NCBI GenBank assembly: GCA_005879985.1
Contig: VBIA01000122.1
Coordinates: 1 to 33,604 of the forward strand
DNA from: Chloroflexota bacterium
GTDB lineage: Bacteria; Chloroflexota; Dormibacteria; Dormibacterales; Dormibacteraceae
Direction: 5' to 3'
Length of the DNA: 33,604 bases
Part shown: piece after piece, positions 1 through 6,774 of the stretch
Layout of the letters: every line of letters starts with the position of its first letter
How positions within the stretch are numbered: position 1 is the first letter of the stretch
Made by a program: the position numbers and the translations under genes
The notes under the pieces: model-generated
Seen by the model: only the letters and a program-made list of their open reading frames with translations
Told to the model about the DNA's origin: nothing
The model's database searches: none

Positions 1-185
1 GCATCGATCGCATCGACGTGCTTCGCCACGGCGACGTGCGGCAGGGGCGGCTCTACTACCTGCGAGGCAAGGTCGGCAAGGGCGCGCGCATCCGCGAGCG
101 ACGTGGTGCGGTGGCGGCTGTGGCCGAAGAGGCCGAGGCCGGGCCGCCCGAAACCAGCGAAAGCGCCAAGGAAGACAAGGAATAG
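1..185 (+). CDS. rplS: 50S ribosomal protein L19, C-terminal part (5' end outside window)
   Basis: The reading frame enters from the left edge (first full codon at 3) and stops at TAG 183-185. The visible 60 residues include the conserved L19 core [16 protein letters not shown], which contacts 23S rRNA at the subunit interface. The protein then continues for about 25 residues in an Ala/Glu/Lys-rich tail ending AKEDKE. Many bacterial L19 proteins end soon after the KxARIxE segment, so this tail is an extension of unknown role. In many bacteria rplS is followed by lepB and rnhB; here lepB is absent and rnhB follows after 177 bases with two hairpins between. Identity is secure; the N-terminal part cannot be judged. 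Confidence 0.93.
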   Translation, partial: IDRIDVLRHGDVRQGRLYYLRGKVGKGARIRERRGAVAAVAEEAEAGPPETSESAKEDKE

Positions 186-204
186 CACAGCTAGCGTGGC
201 GGGG

Positions 205-227
205 TTGGCTCGGCTCGGCCGGGCCAA
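205..227 (+). terminator. Hairpin 20 bases after rplS, probable terminator
   Basis: TTGGCTCGG (205-213) pairs with CCGGGCCAA (219-227), giving nine pairs with one G-U wobble around a CTCGG loop. No run of T follows, so it would be a GC-rich, U-poor terminator or an RNA 3'-end stabiliser. Its position right after rplS supports the call. Confidence 0.5.
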
Positions 228-278
228 GACTCCGGGCTACTGGTTTGCAGCCAAGCGTCATGGGGCGAGGGGGTTTCC

Positions 279-304
279 CGCAAGGGGGACCTGTCCCCCT
301 TGCG
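279..304. terminator. Perfect 11-bp hairpin between rplS and rnhB
   Basis: CGCAAGGGGGA (279-289) is exactly complementary to TCCCCCTTGCG (294-304), with a CCTG tetraloop. It lies upstream of the putative rnhB promoter. A second terminator for rplS read-through is the simplest role. Being fully symmetric, it could act in either direction. Confidence 0.5.
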
Positions 305-325
305 CTCGTGCTTGTTAAGGGCGTC

Positions 326-355
326 TTGAGCCCGCGCCCGGTTCGCAGGTAATCT
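326..355 (+). promoter_or_regulatory. Predicted sigma70-type promoter of rnhB, leaderless geometry
   Basis: A -35-like TTGAGC (326-331) is separated by 18 bp from a -10-like TAATCT (350-355). The rnhB ATG begins 7 bases after the -10 box, where transcription would start. The mRNA would therefore be leaderless, which fits the absence of a clear Shine-Dalgarno sequence before this gene. Confidence 0.5.
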
Positions 356-362
356 CGGTCCG

Positions 363-986
363 ATGGGCAGGCCGATGCTCTGGCGTTACGAGCGCATGGC
401 GAGCGCCATGGGCTACCAGGTCGTGGCGGGTGTCGACGAGGTCGGCATGGGCCCGCTCGCGGGCCCCGTCGTCGGCGGGGCGGCCGTGCTTCCGATCGGA
501 GTGAAGATCTCGGGCCTCGACGACTCCAAGCTGCTCAGGTTCGCCGAGCGAGAGCGACTCGACGCGATCATCCGCCGAAAGGCGGTCGCCGTCTCGGTCT
601 GCGCGGTCGACCACGCCCAGGTGTGCAGCCTCGGCCTGACTCGCGCGCGCCACCTCGCGACGGCGGGCGCCGTGGCCGGCCTTGGCGTACCGGCCGAGTA
701 CCTGCTGGTCGACGCGTTCGACGTGCCGTATGCGCCGCTGCCTCAGATGGCGGTGGTGAAAGGCGACCGGACTTGCGCTTCGATCATGGCCGCGAGCATC
801 GTGGCCAAGGTCGCGCGGGACCGGGCCATGATCGAATACGACCGCATGTACCCGGGTTATGGGTTCGCCGGCCACAAGGGATACGCCACCCGGGCCCACA
901 GGTCGGCCATCCTCCGCCTCGGCCCGAGCCCCATTCATCGCACGACGTGGGCCCCGTTCCGCGCGTTCATCAACGCCGCCAACTAG
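363..986 (+). CDS. rnhB: Ribonuclease HII
   Basis: This 207-residue protein is an RNase HII, which cleaves 5' of ribonucleotides embedded in DNA and degrades RNA in RNA-DNA hybrids. The four catalytic acidic residues are all visible: D25 and E26 in GVDEVGMGPLAGPV, D117 in LLVDAF and D153 in KVARDR. LDDSKLL, HKGYATRAHR and GPSPIHRTTWAPF are further family signatures. The usual GRG motif after DEA, which reads the 2'-OH at the RNA-DNA junction, is here GMG (residues 28-30). That is unusual, because RNase HII generally has Arg and RNase HIII generally has GTG. ATG at 363 fits a leaderless start. The 3' end overlaps yraN by 40 bases. Confidence 0.95.
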   Translation: MGRPMLWRYERMASAMGYQVVAGVDEVGMGPLAGPVVGGAAVLPIGVKISGLDDSKLLRFAERERLDAIIRRKAVAVSVCAVDHAQVCSLGLTRARHLATAGAVAGLGVPAEYLLVDAFDVPYAPLPQMAVVKGDRTCASIMAASIVAKVARDRAMIEYDRMYPGYGFAGHKGYATRAHRSAILRLGPSPIHRTTWAPFRAFINAAN

Positions 987-1321
987 GGAACGCCGGGGAG
1001 AAGGCCGCAGCCGAGCTGCTGACGCGGCGAGGCTACGAGCTCGTCGGCGCGGGCTTCACAGCGCGGCGAGGCGAGATCGATCTCGTGTGCCGGCGCGGCG
1101 ACGACCTGGTGGTGGTCGAGGTGAAGACCCGGACCACCGATGCGTTTGGCACGCCGCTCGAAGCTGTCGGCGCGCGCAAGCGCAAGGCCCTGAAGGCTGC
1201 GGCGGCCGAATACCGGGCGCTGGCCGATTGGCGCGGGCGCATCCGCTTCGCCGTGGTCGGGCTCACCGGCGACCCGGCGAGCGGTTTCACGGCTGAGCTG
1301 GTCGAGGACCCGTTTGAGTGA
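947..1321 (+). CDS. yraN: YraN family protein (UPF0102, predicted endonuclease-fold)
   Basis: The 124-residue product has the YraN pattern: RRQLGNAGEKAA near the N-terminus, then GEIDLV and VVEVKTR, which supply the E-D-ExK residues of the restriction-endonuclease-like (PD-(D/E)XK) fold. The family's biochemical role is poorly defined; it is often next to rnhB, as here. The only start codon in frame that keeps the whole conserved N-terminus is GTG at 947, inside rnhB, giving a 40-base overlap. An upstream extension of the frame through rnhB is possible but resembles no protein. The stop at 1321 overlaps the convergent SDR gene by 35 bases. Confidence 0.87.
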   Translation: MGPVPRVHQRRQLGNAGEKAAAELLTRRGYELVGAGFTARRGEIDLVCRRGDDLVVVEVKTRTTDAFGTPLEAVGARKRKALKAAAAEYRALADWRGRIRFAVVGLTGDPASGFTAELVEDPFE

Positions 1322-2261
1322 TCGCGCCAGGCATCCGGAAGTGTCGATCCAGCTCCGAGGCGTAGCTGCGGCCGATCGTGTCGGCCTGACGGAGCAGCCA
1401 GTCGTCGAAACGTCGCGTGCCCTGCGGCGGCTCGTCGGACACGAGCAGCTCCATCATCAAGCCCTTCACCTCTTCGGACGTGAGGATCACATCGCGCAGG
1501 AAAACGCCCATCAGCTTGCCCGCCAGGGTGACCAGCGACGGGGGTAGGTACATATAAGGGGGCCTGCGCCTGACGGCGATGGCGATCTGGTCGACCAGCT
1601 CGGTGTAAGCGAGGATCTCCGGACCGGCGGCGTCTACGGTGATGTTCCCCTCATGCCGCGCGGCGTTGACCGCGATGTCGGCCACGTCTTCGATGTCGAC
1701 CGGCTGAAGGCGGTAGTGGCCGAGCCCCGGTATCCCGAACACGGGCATGTTCCTGAGCATCCACGCGATGTTGTTGATGAGGATGTCGCCGGGTCCGAAC
1801 ACGAGCGTCGGCCGGACGATCGCCCACTTCAGGGTCGACTCGCGCACGAGCTCCTCGGCGCGCGCCTTGCCGGCGTAATACGGCAGGGGAGAGTCGAGCG
1901 ATGGATTGCTCACGCTGATCTGCACGAACTTGCGCACGCCGGCGGCCTCGGCCGCGGAGATGAGGATTCGCGTGTTGGCGACGGCAAGGTCGAAATCGAG
2001 GCCGCCGTGCGGGAACCGCACCCAGTAGGTGTTGTAAAGCACGTCGACGCCGCGCAGCGAGGCAATGAGCCGGGATCGATCGTCGAAGCGCAGCGGCTCG
2101 ACCTCCACCGCGGCTTCCACGTCCTCGGCGCCGGGCCTGTGCGAGTGGTTGGTGAGCGTGCGCACGCGGCGCCCTTCTGCGAGCAGCCGGCGCGCGATGA
2201 ACCGTCCCGTGTAGCTGAAGGCTCCGGTGACCGCGTCGATGAGGGCCTGCTGCTCCTGCAT
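1287..2261 (-). CDS. NAD(P)-binding SDR family protein (NmrA/NDUFA9-like)
   Basis: The 324-residue protein is an atypical short-chain dehydrogenase/reductase. Its N-terminus has a Rossmann nucleotide-binding loop, VTGAFSYTGR, and a YxxxK pair (YYAGK) sits in the middle. Further family signs are VRPTLVFGPGD and the LQPVDIEDVAD segment of the substrate domain. Such proteins include NDUFA9-like subunits and quinone- or flavonoid-type reductases; the substrate cannot be told. ATG at 2261 was chosen over an upstream start because it lies in a TGATG overlap with the ligase stop and begins just before the Rossmann fold. The role in a Ku-ligase operon is unknown; co-transcription may be incidental. 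Its 3' end overlaps yraN tail-to-tail. Confidence 0.8.
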   Translation of the reverse strand: MQEQQALIDAVTGAFSYTGRFIARRLLAEGRRVRTLTNHSHRPGAEDVEAAVEVEPLRFDDRSRLIASLRGVDVLYNTYWVRFPHGGLDFDLAVANTRILISAAEAAGVRKFVQISVSNPSLDSPLPYYAGKARAEELVRESTLKWAIVRPTLVFGPGDILINNIAWMLRNMPVFGIPGLGHYRLQPVDIEDVADIAVNAARHEGNITVDAAGPEILAYTELVDQIAIAVRRRPPYMYLPPSLVTLAGKLMGVFLRDVILTSEEVKGLMMELLVSDEPPQGTRRFDDWLLRQADTIGRSYASELDRHFRMPGAITQTGPRPAQP

Positions 2262-3304
2262 CAGAAAGGAAAGCGAGTCAGGTCGTATGCGAGCGTGCCG
2301 GGCTTCACGTGCCCGCTGATCACGACTCGTGGACGGTGGCGCACGGCTTCGGCGGGATGCACCTCGGGCCGCAGCGAGTTGAAGATGGGAAAGCGCAGCG
2401 TGCCGTCGGGCGACCACTCGGAATAGCGGACGCTCACCACCAGCTCGGGCCGGCACCAGCGCACCGGCTTGACCATGATCGGCGGCGGGTCGAGCGGCGA
2501 CGTTTCGCTTGCGAGCTCAGCGAGACGGGTCCTGACGAACTTGGCTGCATCGTCGTCCCAGCCGCCGCCCACGGTTCCGCACGGCAGCAGCCTCCCGTCT
2601 TCGTAAAAGCCGACCACCAGCGCGTCGTATGGGCGCTCGCCCATCCACCCGACGACCACGAAGTCGTCGGACTTGACGGCTTTGACTTTGAGCCAGAACG
2701 GGCTCCGCTGTCCCGGCACGTAGGGGCTCTGCTTGTGCTTGGCCACCACGCCTTCGAGGCCGCGCTCGAGGCATGCCTCGAAAAGCTCCACTCCGTCTTC
2801 GTCGATGTGATCGGGCACGAAGATGTGTCCGCCGGCCTCGACCGTCTTCCGCAGGCGCGCGCGGCGGCGGGTAACGGGCTGCTTGAGCAGCGGCTTCTCC
2901 TCGAGATAGAGCGCGTCGAACGCGAGGTAGGCGACGGGGATCTGCTCGCGCAAGGCGGCGCCGCCGGCGAGACGTTGGCGCAGCCGGTGATAGTCGGGCC
3001 GCCCATCGCGATCGGTGGCGACCACCTCGCCGTCGATGACGCTGCCCGGCGGCACCCGCGATGCGGCGGCCGTCACCTCGGGCACGACCGCCGTCAGGTC
3101 GTTGAAGCCTCGGTCGTGAATGTGGACCTTGCCGTGCGGGTCGCGGAAGAGGAGGCAGCGCAGGCCGTCCCACTTGACCTCGAAGATGTAGTCGACCGAG
3201 CTGAAAGGCGCCTCCGCCGATGCGGCCTGCATGGGCCGCACCTCGCTCGGGAAACTCTCGAGTTCGATCTGCAGCTGGCCAGGCGGAGCGTCAGCCACGC
3301 CCAC
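2261..3304 (-). CDS. ATP-dependent DNA ligase, stand-alone (LigC / LigD-ligase-domain type)
   Basis: This 347-residue ligase would seal DNA breaks, probably with Ku in non-homologous end joining. The adenylation lysine lies in motif I, FEVKWDGLR (about K44). VIDGEVVA (motif III), LEGVVAKH (motif IV) and PFWLKVKAVK (motif V) follow. A C-terminal OB-fold region includes VVVGWMGE and ends with SEWSPDGTLRFPIF. No primase-polymerase or phosphoesterase domain is attached, unlike multidomain LigD. The gene starts 31 bases after the Ku stop. GTG 3304 (or 3298) is chosen because an ATG at 3430 would add only an Arg-rich shadow of Ku; a good ribosome binding site is lacking. It is coupled to the SDR gene by a 1-base overlap. 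Confidence 0.9.
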   Translation of the reverse strand: MGVADAPPGQLQIELESFPSEVRPMQAASAEAPFSSVDYIFEVKWDGLRCLLFRDPHGKVHIHDRGFNDLTAVVPEVTAAASRVPPGSVIDGEVVATDRDGRPDYHRLRQRLAGGAALREQIPVAYLAFDALYLEEKPLLKQPVTRRRARLRKTVEAGGHIFVPDHIDEDGVELFEACLERGLEGVVAKHKQSPYVPGQRSPFWLKVKAVKSDDFVVVGWMGERPYDALVVGFYEDGRLLPCGTVGGGWDDDAAKFVRTRLAELASETSPLDPPPIMVKPVRWCRPELVVSVRYSEWSPDGTLRFPIFNSLRPEVHPAEAVRHRPRVVISGHVKPGTLAYDLTRFPF

Positions 3305-3335
3305 GAGATTAGACCCGAACGGCCGAGACCCTCCG

Positions 3336-4181
3336 TCAGGAGGCTTTACGACGCGCCCGCTTCGCTTCCGCCGGCTGCGCTTCCTTGCCGCGCGCCGACC
3401 GGCTCTTCTTGGCGGCCTCGACCGACGCACGCAGCGCTTCCATCAGGTCCATGACCTTGGCGGTCTGCGGCGCAGGCGGCGCCTCGATGACCTCGCCGTC
3501 GATCTTGGCCTGGACGACGCGCATGACCGCCTCGCGGTATTCGTCCTTGTAGCGCTGCGGGTCGAAGCTGTCGGCCAGGCTCTCGATGAGCGCCTTGGCC
3601 ATCTCCAGCTCCTTCGGGTTGATCTTCACGTCGCCCTCGAGGCCCTTGAGGCCCTCGGTCGTGCGGATCTCGTCGGGCCAGTTCAACGTGTTCATGAGCA
3701 GCCCGTTGCCGTTTGCATGAAGCGCGCAGAGATGCTCGCGATCGCGCAGCGCGATCTTGGCGATGGCCATGCGGCCGGTCGCCTCGAGCGCCTTGCGCAG
3801 GAGGTGGTACGGCTTCTTGCCGAGCTCTTCGGGCTCGATGAAGTAGGCGTTCTTGAAGTAGAGGCCGGGCTCGATGTCCTCCGCGGGCACGAACTCCTGG
3901 ATGTCGACCGAGTGCGCGGTCGCGAGGGGCAGGTTGTCGAGGTCCTTGTCGTCGATGATCACGTATCGGTCGCGTCCGACCTCGAATCCCTTGAGGATCT
4001 CGCCGTAGCTGACCTCGTGCTCGCCCTCGGGGCACCAACGCTTGTAGCTGATGGGCGACTTGTGCTCCGGACAGAGCTGCCGGAACGAGACCTTGGCGCT
4101 GGCTTCGGTCGCGTTGTACAGACGGATGGGGATGGAGACCATTCCGAATGAGACGACGCCTTTCCACATCGATCGCGGCAT
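3336..4181 (-). CDS. ku: Non-homologous end-joining protein Ku
   Basis: The 281-residue protein begins with the typical bacterial Ku opening, WKGVVSFGMVSIPIRLY. It continues with the beta-barrel bridge region (GRDRYVIIDDKDL, YFIEPEE, YHLLRKALEATGRMAIAKIALR) and an ELEMAKALI helix. Ku forms a homodimeric ring that loads on broken DNA ends and recruits ligase. The last 40 residues are a Lys/Arg/Ala-rich tail ending KRARRKAS; such tails in bacterial Ku contribute to DNA binding and ligase stimulation. AGGAGG lies at 4195-4200 (reverse strand), 13 bases before ATG 4181. A weak -10 candidate, TACAAA, lies on the reverse strand at 4223-4228. Ligase and SDR genes follow in the same direction. Confidence 0.96.
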   Translation of the reverse strand: MPRSMWKGVVSFGMVSIPIRLYNATEASAKVSFRQLCPEHKSPISYKRWCPEGEHEVSYGEILKGFEVGRDRYVIIDDKDLDNLPLATAHSVDIQEFVPAEDIEPGLYFKNAYFIEPEELGKKPYHLLRKALEATGRMAIAKIALRDREHLCALHANGNGLLMNTLNWPDEIRTTEGLKGLEGDVKINPKELEMAKALIESLADSFDPQRYKDEYREAVMRVVQAKIDGEVIEAPPAPQTAKVMDLMEALRASVEAAKKSRSARGKEAQPAEAKRARRKAS

Positions 4182-4238
4182 GACGGGGAGTTTACCTCCT
4201 GGAGCGAGTCGCCCGGCTACCTTTTGTAGGCGGAGGGA

Positions 4239-5858
4239 TCAAGCGCCAACATCGCGCCTCCCCATCATCAACGCGGAAGCGACGAAGCCCACCGCCACGA
4301 CGAGCAGCATGATCACGAGCCCTGTGACGTCCACGCCCGAGCTGAGCGGCTGGCCGTAGAGATGAAAGGCCGACAGGTCCTGCGTCCAGGTCGGCCAGTG
4401 GAAGATCGGGGCCAGCTGCACGATGAAGTAGCTGACGAACGCGAAGCCGCCGAGCAATCCCACGGTCGCGCGAGGCAGCAGTGAGGCGAGCAGCGCGCCG
4501 ATCGCCGCGAAGAACATCGCCATCGCCACGAGCAGCAGCGAGGCGGCGATGAGCCGGCCCTGGTTGAGGTCGATCGACTGCACATGCGATTCGATCCCGA
4601 CCGCCACGCCGCTCACCGCCGCGATCACGAGCGCGCCGATCATCGCGACCGTCGCTCTCTCGATGAGGACGCCGCGACGTGAGATGGGGCTGCTCAGCAG
4701 GGCTTCGAGGCGCCCGTCCGTGTCCTCGGCCGACCATCGCGCCACCTGCGCGATCGCGTAGCCGGCGATGAGCAGCTGGGCGAATCCGAACCAGATGAAG
4801 CCGAGAAACGACGGATAGACGCCGCCGGTGATGAAGACGTTGAAGTATGGCCGCAGCTGGGCGAGCGCCAGGAGTGGCTCGACCATGCTCCTGGTGAGGA
4901 TGACCATCAACACGCCAAGCAACGCGACGCCCGCGGTCCATGCGGCGAGGCCCGCGCGGCGGTCGTACAGGTCGCGCAGGACAGGCACGCGCCACACCGG
5001 ATTTCTGTCCGGCTCGCGCACCACGGGATGAGGGGCGACAGGGATCCTGACGAGCGGTGATCCGACGTCGCGGTATGAAAATGCGACTGCGGCGGCGACG
5101 GTCATGAGAGCGGCGCTGCCGAAGAGAACCTCGACACCGCGCACGTCGAACGCGCCGGCGGGCGCGAGTGGCTGGCTCAGGTCGTAATAGCGAAACGGGG
5201 AAAGCCAGCGCCAGCCGGAAAGCTGATCGAGCTGCCGGCTGAGGCTGTTGAGGAGAAACAGTCCGAGCATCACGATCGCGGATGCTGCTGTCGCGTACCG
5301 GCTGGCGGCGAACTGGCAGACGAGCAGCGTGAGCGCGTAGCAGCTGAGGGCGAGGGCGAGGAGATTGACGCTCACACCGGCGAGCGAGTCGATGCCTATG
5401 GACTCATGCGCACCCGACACGCCCACGACCACCCCGACAGCGGCTGCCGTCACCGCCACGACGCAGCCTGCCGCGAAACTGAGGATCCGCGTGACCAGCG
5501 CATCGGCGCGCGCGGTGCCGGTCGCGAGGATCTGCTCGACCATTCCGCGCTCCTCATCACCGCGCGCCGCGCCGTACGCGGACACGAGAGCCCAGATAGC
5601 GAACAGGATCGCGAAGAAGCTGTACGCGCGCCACTGGACGTAACCGCCGACCGTGTCGGGTCGAATTGGCGCGGCGATCAAGACTGTGAACTGCGCCGCG
5701 AGCTGCGCCATCGACCGCCCGAATGCCGCGCGCTCGGCGGGCGTGTGACCCACGACCTGGTAGAAACCGACTGACTGCAGGAGCGTGAGCGTGAATGCGA
5801 GCGTCGAGAAGCCCGCAATGCCCCAGCGCGTGAGCCTAAGGGAGTAGAGGAAGCTCAC
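4239..5858 (-). CDS. ABC-2-type exporter permease, two-repeat 12-TM form
   Basis: The 539-residue protein is very hydrophobic. It shows about twelve membrane segments in two six-helix halves, with a soluble loop of roughly 30 residues between them (around APHPVVREPDRNP). Each half carries a related loop with an acidic pattern, ARGDEERGMVEQIL in the first and SAEDTDGRLEALL in the second, so the gene looks like an internal duplication. This architecture is known for antibiotic or polyketide exporters of actinobacteria and relatives. GTG 5858 overlaps the 3' end of the ATPase gene by 23 bases, so the two are translationally linked and should form one transporter. The cargo is unknown. Confidence 0.86.
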   Translation of the reverse strand: MSFLYSLRLTRWGIAGFSTLAFTLTLLQSVGFYQVVGHTPAERAAFGRSMAQLAAQFTVLIAAPIRPDTVGGYVQWRAYSFFAILFAIWALVSAYGAARGDEERGMVEQILATGTARADALVTRILSFAAGCVVAVTAAAVGVVVGVSGAHESIGIDSLAGVSVNLLALALSCYALTLLVCQFAASRYATAASAIVMLGLFLLNSLSRQLDQLSGWRWLSPFRYYDLSQPLAPAGAFDVRGVEVLFGSAALMTVAAAVAFSYRDVGSPLVRIPVAPHPVVREPDRNPVWRVPVLRDLYDRRAGLAAWTAGVALLGVLMVILTRSMVEPLLALAQLRPYFNVFITGGVYPSFLGFIWFGFAQLLIAGYAIAQVARWSAEDTDGRLEALLSSPISRRGVLIERATVAMIGALVIAAVSGVAVGIESHVQSIDLNQGRLIAASLLLVAMAMFFAAIGALLASLLPRATVGLLGGFAFVSYFIVQLAPIFHWPTWTQDLSAFHLYGQPLSSGVDVTGLVIMLLVVAVGFVASALMMGRRDVGA

Positions 5859-6753
5859 TGCGCTCCTGGTAGTACTCGAGGAACATCTCCTCGAGGCTTG
5901 GCTCTCGGCTGACCAGGTTTGTCACCTCCGCGCCGTGCAGCGCGTCGAGGAGAGGCGCGAAGCTGCCATGCACCGTGCAGGTGACAATGTGGCCCTCGAC
6001 TTTGACGTCGGTGACTCCCTCGGCGTGCCGCATGGCCTTTTCGGGAATGTCGCTGCCATCCGCGAACTCGAGCTCGACATGGTGGAAACGGATGCGATGC
6101 AGCTCCGCCAGGTCGGCGACCCTTACGAGCCGCCCCGCGCGGATGATCCCGACCTGGTCGCAGACGTGCTCGACCTCGGAGAGGACGTGCGACGAGAGGA
6201 AGACCGTGGCGCCGCTGTCGCGCTCCTCGCGCAGCAGGCGGTAGAACTCCTGCCGGTTGAGAGGGTCGAGTCCGCCGGTGGGCTCGTCGAGGATGAGCAG
6301 GTCTGGCGCGTGCATGAACGCAAGCACGATGCCGAGCTTCTGCTTGTTGCCGCTCGAGTACTCGCGAAAGCGCCGGCCCAGGTCCAGGTCGAACCTGTCG
6401 CAGAGGCCGCTCACGCGCTTCGCATCCACACCGCCCCGCATGCCGCCGAAGTAGGCGACGATCTCCGTGCCCGTCATGCCGCCGAACTGTGGGATGTCGC
6501 CGGGCAGGTAACCGACCCGCTTCTTGACCTCGACGGCGTCGCGCATGCAATCGATTCCGAACACGTGGGCGGATCCGGAGGTGGGCCGGATCATGCCCAT
6601 GACGCAGCGGATGGTCGTGGTCTTGCCCGCGCCGTTCGGCCCGAGATAGCCGAAAACCTGCTGCGGATGGATTACGAGGTCGAGGTCGAACAACCCGTGG
6701 CCGCCGCCGTAGTCCTTGGTCAAGCGCGAGGTGCTGAGCGCCGCAACAGCCAT
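5836..6753 (-). CDS. ABC exporter ATP-binding protein
   Basis: This 305-residue ATPase powers the adjacent permease. Walker A is GPNGAGKTT, the signature is YSSGNKQKL (an SGGQ variant common in drug-export ATPases), Walker B is LLILDEPTGGLD, and the switch His is in FLSSHVLSEVE. A C-terminal regulatory region of about 80 residues follows, as in multidrug/antibiotic exporters. The open frame extends far upstream, antisense through the neighbouring MBL gene. ATG 6753 is chosen because homology to the ABC fold starts there (MAVAALSTSRLTKDYG) and a -10-like element sits just before it. It starts the leftward operon ATPase-permease-ku-ligase-SDR; only 57 bases separate permease and ku. Confidence 0.93.
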   Translation of the reverse strand: MAVAALSTSRLTKDYGGGHGLFDLDLVIHPQQVFGYLGPNGAGKTTTIRCVMGMIRPTSGSAHVFGIDCMRDAVEVKKRVGYLPGDIPQFGGMTGTEIVAYFGGMRGGVDAKRVSGLCDRFDLDLGRRFREYSSGNKQKLGIVLAFMHAPDLLILDEPTGGLDPLNRQEFYRLLREERDSGATVFLSSHVLSEVEHVCDQVGIIRAGRLVRVADLAELHRIRFHHVELEFADGSDIPEKAMRHAEGVTDVKVEGHIVTCTVHGSFAPLLDALHGAEVTNLVSREPSLEEMFLEYYQERSELPLLP

Positions 6754-6761
6754 GGGCGCAG

Positions 6762-6769
6762 CATATAAG
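6762..6769. promoter_or_regulatory. Shared divergent -10 element for the exporter and MBL genes
   Basis: Only 21 bases separate ATG 6753 (reverse) and ATG 6775 (forward). In the middle is CATATAAG: TATAAG on the forward strand (6764-6769) and TATATG on the reverse strand (6767-6762). Each would place the transcription start at or within a base or two of its own ATG, so both messages would be leaderless. No alternative promoter space exists between the genes. Confidence 0.5.
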
Positions 6770-6774
6770 CCGGC

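Noticed and set aside
103-318. 71-codon + strand frame after rplS
   Set aside because: It overlaps rplS in another frame, crosses both hairpins and looks like translated GC-rich noise.
186-362. tRNA or small RNA gene between rplS and rnhB
   Set aside because: No T-loop, anticodon arm or CCA end; the space is explained by two hairpins and a promoter.
2309-3454. 381-codon + strand frame across the ligase and Ku end
   Set aside because: Antisense to clear ligase and Ku genes, and its product has no family signature.
5836-6753. Non-canonical ABC signature SSGNKQK as sign of a degraded ATPase
   Set aside because: This variant is normal in drug-export ATPases of this type, and Walker A, Walker B and the switch His are intact.
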